Below are positions 8,512 through 17,590 of a stretch of DNA of 64,000 bases, one piece after another. Below the pieces are notes generated by a model, which saw nothing but the letters and a program-made list of their open reading frames with translations, was not told the DNA's origin and did not search any database. The stretch's first letter is position 1. The number at the start of each line of letters is the position of its first letter. The stretch is from Bacteroidota bacterium (lineage in GTDB: Bacteria; Bacteroidota; Bacteroidia; Chitinophagales; Chitinophagaceae): positions 210,826-274,825 of the forward strand of contig JAGWWM010000001.1 of the NCBI GenBank assembly GCA_018970395.1, given 5' to 3'. The translations under genes were made by a program, and so were the position numbers.

Positions 8512-9534
8512 ATGACAAGAATATTTTGCATGAAGCAATATTATATTATAGAAGGAACGGTAAGAAATAATATTGGTGATATTTTGCAAGGAATGGCTGC
8601 TGCGCAGTTTTTACGCGAGGATGCAGTGGCGGTTGACAGAGAACAATTATATGCGATAAGTAAACATAGCCCTGGATTTCTGCTTGCTACCGGCTGGTTT
8701 ATGCATGATTATAATTTATTCCCCCCGCCTCCAAATATTATTCCATTCTATATTTCTGTGCATGTGGCTAATTCAGATTTTCTAAAATATCCACATATCA
8801 GAGAACATTTCAGAAAACATGGACCTGTCGGTTGTAGAGATAAGAAGACATTATATCTTTTCCTTGGCTGGGGGATACCGGCTTATTACAGCGGCTGTCT
8901 TACTATCACCACCAAGCCTTCAATTCCTATCCGCAACGATCAGGCAGGCGCTTGTTTAATAGTTGACAATGTAGATCATCCTGTACCTGAATCTATTTTG
9001 GAAAACATTGAATCATTGCTGCAAAAGAAACTTGTAAAAGTTTCACATAATCCAACAGGCACCTCATTGCCTTATCAAGAATACGTGTCGACAGGTATTG
9101 AAAGAATGCGTAGTTTGTTAAATGTGTATTGCGATGCTTCTTTAGTGGTAACTACTAAAATTCATTGTGCATTGCCTTGTCTTGGAATGGGAGCCAATGT
9201 GGTACTGATTCATCCTAATCCGAAAGATCCCAGATTGGAAACCGTCAATCAATTCATGAAGGTCATTTCCTATAAGCAATTGTCATCCATCAAAACATTT
9301 TCCATTCCTGCAATTCGGAATGAAAGGCTTCAAAAGCAGCAACAATTCATAACAGAGTTGGTGGAGCAGGCTGTTCGGCTATGTCGTAATCCCATTCGTA
9401 ACCCTGTCAAACTAAAATACCATTTGATTAAAATAAGATCTAAGATGCTTGCTTTTTTGATTCGCTTCATTGTTATTCTTTTATTGAGGACAGGTTTGGC
9501 TACTGCTCAAATGAAAAGGGTTTTTAGACCCTAG
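8512..9534 (+). CDS. Polysaccharide pyruvyl transferase family protein (second, divergent)
   Basis: A second pyruvyl-transferase-like protein, 340 aa. The N-terminal GTVRNNIGDILQGMAAAQFL matches the family's NxGD block, GPVGCRDKKTLYLF matches the central region, and VVTTKIHCALPCLGMGANVV corresponds to the C-terminal His-containing block. The C-terminus carries a hydrophobic stretch (AFLIRFIVILLLRTGL) that could tether it to the membrane. It is only distantly like the protein at 6263. An ATG at 8530 is an alternative start. It may pyruvylate another residue, or be a family member with glycosyltransferase activity. Confidence 0.72.
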   Translation: MTRIFCMKQYYIIEGTVRNNIGDILQGMAAAQFLREDAVAVDREQLYAISKHSPGFLLATGWFMHDYNLFPPPPNIIPFYISVHVANSDFLKYPHIREHFRKHGPVGCRDKKTLYLFLGWGIPAYYSGCLTITTKPSIPIRNDQAGACLIVDNVDHPVPESILENIESLLQKKLVKVSHNPTGTSLPYQEYVSTGIERMRSLLNVYCDASLVVTTKIHCALPCLGMGANVVLIHPNPKDPRLETVNQFMKVISYKQLSSIKTFSIPAIRNERLQKQQQFITELVEQAVRLCRNPIRNPVKLKYHLIKIRSKMLAFLIRFIVILLLRTGLATAQMKRVFRP

Positions 9535-9538
9535 CATC

Positions 9539-10618
9539 ATGGCACGAATATTAGTATATACGACTCAGTTGCTAAACAGCGGGGGAATTGAAAGCCATTT
9601 GCAGGAATTTTGCCGGGTAATGACTTCCTGCGGGCATCAGCTTGATCTGATGGTTCCCAAATGCAGGCTGGATAATGACCGCAGAAAAATATTTAAATCT
9701 TATGTCAATTCTTTCCATATTACGCATGCCAAAAACAAAGGGTATCTTTTTTTATGGCTGCTAGTTAAAAGTGCAGGACTTAAAAGGAAAAGATATGACA
9801 CATTGTACACCAATGGACAGGGGAATACCATTTGGTGGATAGCCAGGCTTTTCAAATACAAGCAATGGGTACATCATCATCATACTTCAGGTGATGATGC
9901 TGATCTGGCAATGTGGTCGGGAGACTATCATAAGGCTATCATGCAATGTGATAGGCTGGTGGTTTGTTCTGAACTGATTCGGCAAAGACTATCGGATCAA
10001 TTGCAACGCCCGATAATTTGTATTCCAGTTTTTTCCAGGAAACTTGAATTTTTTGCAAAGAAGAAAGATATATCAGGACTTGCCATGCGATTCGGTTATT
10101 TCGGAAGACTCATTCCCGAAAAAGGGATTGATATTTTATGCAGACTTAGCAATGAAATCTCAAGCAGCCGGATATCTTTTCATATCTGGGGAACGGGTAG
10201 CCAGGAAATGACAGAACAAATTAGCCAATACAAGAACCTGACTTATCATGGGTCATTCAGAGATAGGGAAGAATTGCAGGAAATTGTAAACAATCTTGAT
10301 GGATTTCTGCTTTTGTCAACACACCACGAAGGTTTACCAGTAAGTCTGCTTGAGGTAATGAGCGCAGGTGTGCCATGGTTGTCCACCGATAAGGGAGGTA
10401 TTCAAGAATTGTTTGTAGATAAATTTTCTACCCGGATTATTCATTCAGATTCAACTTACGAAGAAATTAAAGCAGCCATACTGCAATTTGCGGAGGATTG
10501 CCAATCAGGAATTATTGAGAGGCATTCATTGGCAATGAAGTATAATGATTATTATGCTGTCCAGGTGATTGAGCGGAAATGGAATTCATTAATGGGTCAT
10601 CAACTTCAGATCGTTTGA
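9539..10618 (+). CDS. Glycosyltransferase family 4 protein
   Basis: GT-B retaining glycosyltransferase of 359 aa in the polysaccharide operon, 4 bases after the previous stop. The N-terminal YTTQLLNSGGIESHLQEF is the glycine loop of GT4 enzymes. The donor domain starts at RFGYFGRLIPEKGIDIL. The catalytic EX7E segment is visible as HEGLPVSLLEVMSAGVP, with both glutamates present. The acceptor domain contains an unusual run of four histidines followed by T (WVHHHHTSGDD). Donor sugar unknown. Confidence 0.9.
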   Translation: MARILVYTTQLLNSGGIESHLQEFCRVMTSCGHQLDLMVPKCRLDNDRRKIFKSYVNSFHITHAKNKGYLFLWLLVKSAGLKRKRYDTLYTNGQGNTIWWIARLFKYKQWVHHHHTSGDDADLAMWSGDYHKAIMQCDRLVVCSELIRQRLSDQLQRPIICIPVFSRKLEFFAKKKDISGLAMRFGYFGRLIPEKGIDILCRLSNEISSSRISFHIWGTGSQEMTEQISQYKNLTYHGSFRDREELQEIVNNLDGFLLLSTHHEGLPVSLLEVMSAGVPWLSTDKGGIQELFVDKFSTRIIHSDSTYEEIKAAILQFAEDCQSGIIERHSLAMKYNDYYAVQVIERKWNSLMGHQLQIV

Positions 10619-11856
10619 TTGTTTTCTCCCATCCATTTGGCAATGCCAATGTAAGATCAGCATTGTCAGGACTGTATCAGGCAGGACTGATTGCTCGATT
10701 CTTTACTTCTATAGCCGTCTATCCGGGCAATTATTTTGACATGCTTTCCCGTTTGCCGGGTTTTCAATCTGTTCAAAGAAGGCGATATAGTCCTTCATTA
10801 AAAAACTATACCACTCAATATCCTCTGCATGAACTCGTGAGGCTTTTATCACTTCAATGCAGGCTGAATTTTCTGGTGGAACATGGGAAAGGCTTGTTTG
10901 CTACGGATAATATTATTCAGCAGCTCGATAAAAAAGTAGCCTCTTATATTTCTAAAAGCAACCCCTCCTTTTTGAAAGGGATATATGCTTATGAAGATGG
11001 AGCCTTGCAATCCTTTATGGCTGCAGAGGAAATGGGTATTCGGAAATTATATGATCTGCCGATTGGTTATTGGCGAGTGGCCAAAGATATTCTCGAAGAT
11101 GAAAAAATGAAATGGCCGGAATGGGCTTGTACGATGCCAGCCTTAAAAGATTCAGCAAGAAAGTTGTTGAGGAAAGATGAGGAATTGCGACTGGCAGATA
11201 AAATATTTGTGGCAGGCAGTTATACTGCCTCCACTCTAGAAAGAGCTTCGATACAAAAAAATAAGATACAGATCATTCCTTATGGATTTCCTGATACAAC
11301 ATCAATGTCTCGCAGCTATTATAAGGGTAAACACAAGTTGAAACTGCTGTATGTAGGAAGTCTCACTCAGAGAAAAGGCATTGCCGACGTATTGCATCTG
11401 GCTGAATATTTTAGTTCATCTGTATCGCTGACCCTTGTAGGAAAAAAAACAACGCATGATTGCAAGCCGCTTAACAGCATGATGAAGCATCATGACTATT
11501 TTCCCGGGATGTCTCATGCTGAAATACTCAGGTTGATGCAATCGCATGATGTACTGATATTCCCTTCACTTTTTGAAGGATTTGGATTAGTTATTACAGA
11601 AGCCATGTCGCAGGGAATGCCTGTAATCACCACCGAAAGAACGTGTGGAGCTGATTTCATTCAGCATAAACAAAACGGATGGCTGATTGAAGCAGGCAAC
11701 AAATATGTATTGTATGACACGGTTCAGGAAATTCTTGATCGGCCTTATCTCGTAGAGGAATTTGGCAGAAATGCGCTGGGGACAGCGAAAAAAAGACCGT
11801 GGGCTGTTTATGCTTCAGAGTTGGCAGAAGCGGTAACAAAAGATATCATGCCATGA
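10615..11856 (+). CDS. Glycosyltransferase family 4/1 protein
   Basis: GT-B glycosyltransferase. The donor-binding domain has KLLYVGSLTQRKGIADVL and the EX7E segment FEGFGLVITEAMSQGMPVIT. I place the start at the TTG whose overlap with the preceding TGA gives TTGA, since the recognisable fold begins at once (LIVFSHPFGNANVRSAL), giving 413 aa. An upstream in-frame ATG at 10579 would add 12 residues and a 40-base overlap. The gene ends with an ATGA overlap into the polymerase gene. It is probably translationally coupled on both sides. Confidence 0.88.
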   Translation: MIVFSHPFGNANVRSALSGLYQAGLIARFFTSIAVYPGNYFDMLSRLPGFQSVQRRRYSPSLKNYTTQYPLHELVRLLSLQCRLNFLVEHGKGLFATDNIIQQLDKKVASYISKSNPSFLKGIYAYEDGALQSFMAAEEMGIRKLYDLPIGYWRVAKDILEDEKMKWPEWACTMPALKDSARKLLRKDEELRLADKIFVAGSYTASTLERASIQKNKIQIIPYGFPDTTSMSRSYYKGKHKLKLLYVGSLTQRKGIADVLHLAEYFSSSVSLTLVGKKTTHDCKPLNSMMKHHDYFPGMSHAEILRLMQSHDVLIFPSLFEGFGLVITEAMSQGMPVITTERTCGADFIQHKQNGWLIEAGNKYVLYDTVQEILDRPYLVEEFGRNALGTAKKRPWAVYASELAEAVTKDIMP

Positions 11857-13169
11857 TTGTACAACCCTCACAAGAGATTCAGGAGGCCCCTCCGAAGGCG
11901 ATTACCCATGCTGTTTATCTTTATTTTTTTCTCTTACTTTTTGAAGGAGCCTTAAGAAAATGGATATTGCCTCAATTTTCAGATGCCTTACTGTTAATCA
12001 GGGATCCGGTAGCGATTTATATACTTTACACAGCCTGGAAATTTCGGATTCCCTACCTGAATTCCTATGTAGTTTTAATGACAGCAATTTCTTTCCTCGC
12101 ATTTTATTTTGCCATGCTCAAAGGTCATGGCAATTTATGGGTTGCTCTTTATGGATTAAGAATTACAATCCTGCATTTTCCTTTAATATTCATTATAGGG
12201 CATGTTTTTGACAAAGAGAATATTGAACGTATTGCCAGCTGGATGATTGTTCTCTGTATCCCGATGCTGGTATTGACTATTATTCAGTTTTACAGTCCGC
12301 AAACATCCTGGATAAATAAAGGAATCGGAGAAGGGGGATCTGGTGCCGGTTTCAGCGGGGCTTTAGGGTATTACCGGCCTCCTGGAATTTTCTCGTTTAC
12401 GAATGGATTAGTTTTGTTTTTCTCCATCTGTTCTTCTTTTATATACTGGTCGTTTACTGAACGTATAAAACTGACGAAATGGATTAGCTATGCGGCGCTT
12501 TTCTGTCTCATTCTAAGCATTCCCTTTTGCATCAGTCGCGCCTTGTTCTTCAGTATTCTCATTACCACTATTTTTTATTTATCTGCCTCTTTTAAGTTTT
12601 GGTTATCATTTTTTTATATCATTACCGCCTCTTTTCTACTGATTATTTTTGTCAACGTCATTGGAAATTTTGAATTCATTGATACAGGCATCAATGTATT
12701 CAAGGAACGATTTACCGCAGCCAATGAATCGGAGGGGGGAATGAATGAGGTTATACTCGATCGTTTTTTAGGCGGCCTAGGCAGAGCTTTAGTATCAGCA
12801 GATGATTATCCTTTCTGGGGGTTAGGTTTGGGTTTGGGTACCAATGCGGGAAGTTTCTTACAGGCAGGAAAGATTGAATTTTTAATTGCTGAAGGAGAAT
12901 GGGGTAGAGTAATAGGAGAAGTTGGTCCTTTGATAGGATTAATGATGATTTTAATTCGCGTTTTTTTAGGTTTCAATCTTTTTATGAACAGTTACCGTCA
13001 ATTTATTACAGGCAATATGCTTCCCTGGCTACTAGTTGGAAACCTTTTTATCTTAATATCTCAAGGTCAATGGGCTCAGCCTACCTCTCTGGGTTTTTCT
13101 GTTTTTTTTAGCGGGATTTTACTGGCAAGCCTGAAATTAAAAACGCAATCAAAAAATATTTTTTCCTAA
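11853..13169 (+). CDS. O-antigen polymerase/ligase-like membrane protein (Wzy-like)
   Basis: Polytopic membrane protein of about 438 aa with ten or more hydrophobic helices, the expected Wzy polymerase of this Wzx/Wzy-type locus. A long non-membrane segment with GGLGRALVSADDYPFWGLGLG lies between late helices, the position of the large periplasmic loop in O-antigen polymerases and WaaL-type ligases. The start is the ATG that overlaps the previous TGA (ATGA); the frame is also open upstream to 11799 but that extension only duplicates the preceding gene's end. Polymerase and ligase cannot be separated by sequence alone; context favours polymerase. Confidence 0.82.
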   Translation: MIVQPSQEIQEAPPKAITHAVYLYFFLLLFEGALRKWILPQFSDALLLIRDPVAIYILYTAWKFRIPYLNSYVVLMTAISFLAFYFAMLKGHGNLWVALYGLRITILHFPLIFIIGHVFDKENIERIASWMIVLCIPMLVLTIIQFYSPQTSWINKGIGEGGSGAGFSGALGYYRPPGIFSFTNGLVLFFSICSSFIYWSFTERIKLTKWISYAALFCLILSIPFCISRALFFSILITTIFYLSASFKFWLSFFYIITASFLLIIFVNVIGNFEFIDTGINVFKERFTAANESEGGMNEVILDRFLGGLGRALVSADDYPFWGLGLGLGTNAGSFLQAGKIEFLIAEGEWGRVIGEVGPLIGLMMILIRVFLGFNLFMNSYRQFITGNMLPWLLVGNLFILISQGQWAQPTSLGFSVFFSGILLASLKLKTQSKNIFS

Positions 13170-13176
13170 GTGTAAG

Positions 13177-14319
13177 ATGACTATAGTGCTGATATATAAT
13201 TATTCCAAAGACAAGCAGGAAAGCATGATGCGTTTTGCCAATATGCTGAATCGCGGGTATAAATCGGCGGGTATAGATGTTGTAAAATTTTATCCGCCGC
13301 TTTTTTTTGCTTTTTTCTCCTCTCAAACTATGGCCGGATTCGGTAAATGGCTGGCCTACCTCGACAAATGGCTGCTTTGTCCTTTTTTTATCTTGCTGTT
13401 AAGAGTGCGTTTTTTTTATCAAACAAATATATTTTTTCATATAGCGGATCATTCAAATGCTCCCTATCTTTTCTGGTTGCCCAAAAGAAAATCATTGATA
13501 ACCTGTCATGATGTACTTGCCATTCGGGGAGCTTTAGGAGATAAGGATGCATGGTGTGTGCCGAGCAGGCTGGGAATTTATTTTCAAAAATGGATCCTGT
13601 CGCATTTGGTTAAGGCGGAAAATATTGCTGCTGTTTCTACAACTACTCTTACACAATTGAAATTATTGAGTAAACAAAACGCCAATCATTCATCCAACTG
13701 GCGATTGGTGTATAATGGGTTCAATAATACATATATTCGACCTAGTGAAGACTATATTTTCGGCAGATTAACGAGAGAAAATCAACAGCTTAAAGAGCCC
13801 TTTCTTTTACATGTAGGCTCCGGTCTGCCTCGTAAAAACAGAATGATGCTGATTAAGATGTTGCTGGAGTTGGGAGATGCTTTCATGGGGAATATTGTTT
13901 TTGCAGGAAAGCCACTAGATAATTCTTTACTTGAGATGATCCAACGGCACCAACTTTCCTCAAGAGTAATTGTGGTGGAGAATCCAAGTCATCATTTGTT
14001 GTTGTCACTTTATGCCAAATGCGAGGCGCTTATTTTCCCTTCTTATTCAGAAGGATTCGGCTGGCCGGTCATTGAGGCACAGGCTTGCGGCGCCCCGGTT
14101 ATTTCCAGCGATATTATGCCTATGCCAGAAATTGCAGGCAAGGGAGCTATTTATGCTTCCCCTTATGATGTTTCCGCTTTTGCTGATGCTTATCTGATGT
14201 TAGCAAAACCTGAGAAAAGAAAATCATTGATTCAAGATGGTTACGCCAATATTGAACGTTTTGATACTTCAAAAATGATTCGGTCCTATCTGACCTTCTT
14301 TAATAATCCAATTTCGTGA
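13177..14319 (+). CDS. Glycosyltransferase family 4 protein
   Basis: GT-B glycosyltransferase of 380 aa, 7 bases after the polymerase gene. The donor domain begins with FLLHVGSGLPRKNRMMLIKM, and the catalytic segment is SEGFGWPVIEAQACGAPVI with both glutamates of EX7E. Downstream PEIAGKGAIYASPYD is typical of mannosyl-/rhamnosyltransferase-like GT4 members, though that does not fix the donor. The end overlaps the next gene by GTGA. Confidence 0.9.
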   Translation: MTIVLIYNYSKDKQESMMRFANMLNRGYKSAGIDVVKFYPPLFFAFFSSQTMAGFGKWLAYLDKWLLCPFFILLLRVRFFYQTNIFFHIADHSNAPYLFWLPKRKSLITCHDVLAIRGALGDKDAWCVPSRLGIYFQKWILSHLVKAENIAAVSTTTLTQLKLLSKQNANHSSNWRLVYNGFNNTYIRPSEDYIFGRLTRENQQLKEPFLLHVGSGLPRKNRMMLIKMLLELGDAFMGNIVFAGKPLDNSLLEMIQRHQLSSRVIVVENPSHHLLLSLYAKCEALIFPSYSEGFGWPVIEAQACGAPVISSDIMPMPEIAGKGAIYASPYDVSAFADAYLMLAKPEKRKSLIQDGYANIERFDTSKMIRSYLTFFNNPIS

Positions 14320-14984
14320 AGCATTTTTTCAAATTTGTTTTGATTCTCCTTCCCTGGAGATTGAAGCGGTTTTGTCTGATTCGTTTTTTCGGTTTCAATT
14401 TGCATCCTTCCTCCCGTATCGGTTTATCCTGGGTATATCCTTCTCAATTAATGATGGAGGAAGGATCAAAAATTGGTCATTTTAATGTGGCGATTCATCT
14501 TGATTGTATCATTATGAAGCGTAAAAGTTCAATAGGAAGAAGCAACTGGATTACGGGATTTTCTTCTAAAACGCCATCGAGACATTTTCAACATCAACCG
14601 GAAAGAATTTCAATGTTGACGATGCATGAAGGAGCTGCCATCACCAAGCATCATCATATTGACTGTACCAGTCCGGTAACGATTGGAAAATTTACTACCA
14701 TAGCTGGATATTATTCTCAATTGCTGACCCATTCGATTGACATAATTGAGTCGCGGCAGGATTGCCGCCCGATCACCATAGGCGACTATTGCTTTGTCGG
14801 TACAAATGTAGTGGTGCTCGGCGGTTCGCAATTGCCAGATTATTCCGTATTAGGCGCTAAATCTCTGCTTAATAAGTCATTTGAAATTCCTTATGCGCTT
14901 TATGCAGGACAGCCGGCTATCTATGTAAAGGCAATTGATAAAGAAGCTAAATATTTCACACGGAATGAAGCTTTTGTTTATTGA
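14316..14984 (+). CDS. Left-handed beta-helix acyltransferase (hexapeptide repeat)
   Basis: Probable O- or N-acetyltransferase that decorates the polysaccharide, 222 aa. Hexapeptide-type turns appear from SSRIGLSWVYPS through VTIGKFTTIAGYYSQ to ITIGDYCFVGTNVVVLGGSQ, with candidate catalytic histidines in KHHHIDC and LTHSIDI. The start codon is GTG overlapping the previous TGA (GTGA). The N-terminus is hydrophobic and basic (FFKFVLILLPWRLKRF), suggesting membrane association. The acyl donor is presumed to be acetyl-CoA by family analogy. Confidence 0.82.
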   Translation: MKHFFKFVLILLPWRLKRFCLIRFFGFNLHPSSRIGLSWVYPSQLMMEEGSKIGHFNVAIHLDCIIMKRKSSIGRSNWITGFSSKTPSRHFQHQPERISMLTMHEGAAITKHHHIDCTSPVTIGKFTTIAGYYSQLLTHSIDIIESRQDCRPITIGDYCFVGTNVVVLGGSQLPDYSVLGAKSLLNKSFEIPYALYAGQPAIYVKAIDKEAKYFTRNEAFVY

Positions 14985-15051
14985 TGAGTTCCTCTTTTCA
15001 ATTAAGCCGTTCGATATTCAATTTCTTATTCGCTGATTGCTCATTGAGAAA

Positions 15052-16236
15052 ATGAAAATTCTGAATGTCATCAACAGTATGAATCCCACCACGGGCGGAC
15101 CTTGCGAGGGTATTCGTAATCTTATCCCTGAACTCAAAAGGAAGGGCATTGATTCAGAAGTGGTTTGTCTGGATGATCCGCATAATTCATATCTGAAAAA
15201 TGATTCCTTTACGGTATATGCATTAGGAAAATCTTTAACGCCTTGGAAATATCATCCGCGACTCTTTTCGTGGCTGTTGATTAATTTGACAAGATATGAT
15301 ATAGTAATAGTCAGAGGCTTATGGCTGTATCACAGTTATGCCGTACATAAAGCCATAAGGACTTTGAGAAGAAAAAATATCAAACGTCTTCCCCGGGTGT
15401 ACATCATGCCTCACGGCATGCTCGACCCTTGGTTTCAGCAAACAGACTCCCGTAAACTGAAGTCAATCCGTAATCTGTTATACTGGCATCTGATTGAAAA
15501 AAAAGTAGTGTCATGCGCAGACGGGCTGTTGTTTACATGCTTATCGGAACTGGAACTGGCTCGAAAAACCTTTAGCGATTATGTTCCAAAAAAAGAGATC
15601 AATATCGGCTACGGCATTGATGATCCGCCGGTATATAATGATCGAATGTTGAATGCGTTTTATGAAAGATGTCCCAACTTAGCCAATCAATCTTTTCTCC
15701 TTTTTCTGGGAAGAATTGATGCGAAGAAGGCTGTTCATCTGCTGCTGAATGCATATCATAATATTTCACAAACAACTCCGAATTTGCCGCCACTGATTAT
15801 TGCCGGTCCGGGGTTGGAAACGGAATACGGCCAAAAAATTTTCCGAATGGCGGAACAATCGTCTTTACTTGGCAAAAAAATATTTTTTCCGGGCATGCTT
15901 ACAGGCGATGCGAAGTGGGGAGCATTTTACTCATGCGATGCTTTTATTTTACCCAGTCATCAGGAGAACTTCGGTATTGCTGTTGTTGAGGCGATGGCCT
16001 GCGGCAAGGCAGTATTAATCAGCAACAAGGTCAATATATATAAAGATATTGAAACAGCAAGAGCCGGTTTGGTGAATGAAGATTCAGAAGCCGGGATATC
16101 AAGTTTATTCAATACCTGGGTTGGGATGACCGCAGATAAAAAAAATGAAATGTGTAGCCGGGCTAGAAAGGTTTTTGAAACTCGTCTCAACATTCGGTCT
16201 GCTGCCCTTCAAATGATTCAAAGCTTAGATTTATAA
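15052..16236 (+). CDS. Glycosyltransferase family 4 protein
   Basis: GT-B glycosyltransferase of 394 aa. The conserved N-terminus MKILNVINSMNPTTGGP makes the ATG at 15052 the likely start; a TTG at 15037 adds five residues. PRVYIMPHGMLDPW is the PHGML block common in exopolysaccharide GT4 enzymes. The donor domain has LFLGRIDAKKAVHLLL and the EX7E segment QENFGIAVVEAMACGKAVL. A 67-base gap before it, with nothing recognisable inside, is the largest spacing since the export genes. Confidence 0.9.
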   Translation: MKILNVINSMNPTTGGPCEGIRNLIPELKRKGIDSEVVCLDDPHNSYLKNDSFTVYALGKSLTPWKYHPRLFSWLLINLTRYDIVIVRGLWLYHSYAVHKAIRTLRRKNIKRLPRVYIMPHGMLDPWFQQTDSRKLKSIRNLLYWHLIEKKVVSCADGLLFTCLSELELARKTFSDYVPKKEINIGYGIDDPPVYNDRMLNAFYERCPNLANQSFLLFLGRIDAKKAVHLLLNAYHNISQTTPNLPPLIIAGPGLETEYGQKIFRMAEQSSLLGKKIFFPGMLTGDAKWGAFYSCDAFILPSHQENFGIAVVEAMACGKAVLISNKVNIYKDIETARAGLVNEDSEAGISSLFNTWVGMTADKKNEMCSRARKVFETRLNIRSAALQMIQSLDL

Positions 16237-16239
16237 TTT

Positions 16240-17019
16240 GTGCAGGAACCGACATTTACATTACTGATTACAGCTTGTATTTCACCCGATCCTTCCGCAT
16301 TTAAATTTAACGCAAACTTCAGAATAGATCCTCAGGTAAGAATGCAGGATTACCTTAAATGTTTCCATTACTGGCTGAATTATGAAGAGCCCAAAATTCG
16401 AAACATTGTTTTCGTGGAGAATTCGGGATGCAATATTGATTCCATCAAAGAAATGGCAGCTGTACAAAACAGATTCCATCGGAATATAGAATTTATTCAG
16501 CTGCGTGCTTCGCCGCTTCCTACAGGGTTACATTACGGATATGCTGAATTGGAGATGATAGATGAAGCGGTAGAAAAGAGTAAACTCATACATCAGACAA
16601 GCTATTTCATCAAAGTGACGGGTCGTTTATACTTTCCTAAACTGTCAAAACTTATTGGAACCATGCATGGCAGTATTCGCTTTCTTTCTGACTCAAGGGA
16701 TTACGCTTTTGCAGGCAAAGAAAAAAGATATATCGTTACAACTCTTTTGATGATTCAAACTGATTTTTACCGAGAAAAATTGTGGAAGGCAAGAAATGAG
16801 ATGATGCCGGGAATTTACTCTCATTTCGAAACGCTGTACTATCAGTTATTGAAACCTCTTTCAAGCAAAGACAAAAGTATTTTGCTTCGATTCCCTTTTA
16901 ATGTTGATCCGGTTGGTTATGGAGCTCACTGGAATGTGAATTATAATTCCTTCCCCAAAAAAATTGAATCAGCATTAAGAGCAATAGCTAGAGTAATTCT
17001 TCCCTCTTTTCGTATTTAA
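16240..17019 (+). CDS. Unrecognised exopolysaccharide-cluster protein, possibly GT-A-like
   Basis: I do not recognise this 259 aa protein with confidence. It starts with GTG four bases after the preceding stop and has no signal peptide or clear membrane helix. The pattern is suggestive of a nucleotide-sugar transferase: a hydrophobic first strand (FTLLITACISP), a second strand (NIVFVENSGC), a charged helix and then a YFIKVTGRLYFPKL block resembling the K-x-TGR(Y) segment of some capsule glycosyltransferase-like proteins. No classical DxD is visible. It sits between a GT4 and an acyltransferase gene, so a role in building the repeat unit is inferred from place only. Confidence 0.6.
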   Translation: MQEPTFTLLITACISPDPSAFKFNANFRIDPQVRMQDYLKCFHYWLNYEEPKIRNIVFVENSGCNIDSIKEMAAVQNRFHRNIEFIQLRASPLPTGLHYGYAELEMIDEAVEKSKLIHQTSYFIKVTGRLYFPKLSKLIGTMHGSIRFLSDSRDYAFAGKEKRYIVTTLLMIQTDFYREKLWKARNEMMPGIYSHFETLYYQLLKPLSSKDKSILLRFPFNVDPVGYGAHWNVNYNSFPKKIESALRAIARVILPSFRI

Positions 17020-17020
17020 T

Positions 17021-17590
17021 ATGTCTGAGATTAATACCAATACGCGTACCGGACCTTCATTTTCCTTTAGAAACAGAATCGCAAGGTTATTATGGGGAAT
17101 GGTTTATCTTTTTTTCTTTCGGTATTCACCAAGACCACTACATGGGTGGCGAAGGATTTTGTTGCGTTTTTTTGGAGCCAGTATTGGCAAGGGGGTACAT
17201 GTTTATCCCGGAGTGAGAATATGGGCGCCGTGGAACCTGGAAATTGATGATTATTCAGGAGTGGGAGATGGTGTACAATTGTATTCTCAAGGGCTAATAA
17301 AAATTGGCAAATACGTAGTCGTTTCCCAAGGAACTTACATATGTGCAGGAACCCACGACTACCGTGAACCGGGTTTTCCGTTAATCACCAAACCCATTCA
17401 TATTGAAGACCACGTATGGGTAGCTGCTGAAGCTTTTATTCATCCGGGAATTACTATAGGAGAAGGAACGGTTGTAGGTGCAAGATCTGTTGTAAACAGT
17501 TCATTGCCCTCATGGAAAGTATGTTCCGGAAATCCCTGCATCATTCTGAAAGACAGAAAAAAAGTTTTCTCGAATACTCATGCCTCTTGA
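17021..17590 (+). CDS. WcaF-like colanic-acid-type acetyltransferase
   Basis: Hexapeptide-repeat acetyltransferase of 189 aa, very like the WcaF group. Visible features are HGWRRILLRFFGASIGKGVH near the N-terminus, repeating isoleucine-rich turns, the catalytic region GTHDYREPGFPLITKP, and the C-terminal IGEGTVVGARSVVNSSLP and SGNPCIIL. It presumably acetylates a sugar of the repeat unit from acetyl-CoA. The start is one base after the preceding stop, and the end overlaps the next gene by 11 bases. Confidence 0.9.
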   Translation: MSEINTNTRTGPSFSFRNRIARLLWGMVYLFFFRYSPRPLHGWRRILLRFFGASIGKGVHVYPGVRIWAPWNLEIDDYSGVGDGVQLYSQGLIKIGKYVVVSQGTYICAGTHDYREPGFPLITKPIHIEDHVWVAAEAFIHPGITIGEGTVVGARSVVNSSLPSWKVCSGNPCIILKDRKKVFSNTHAS

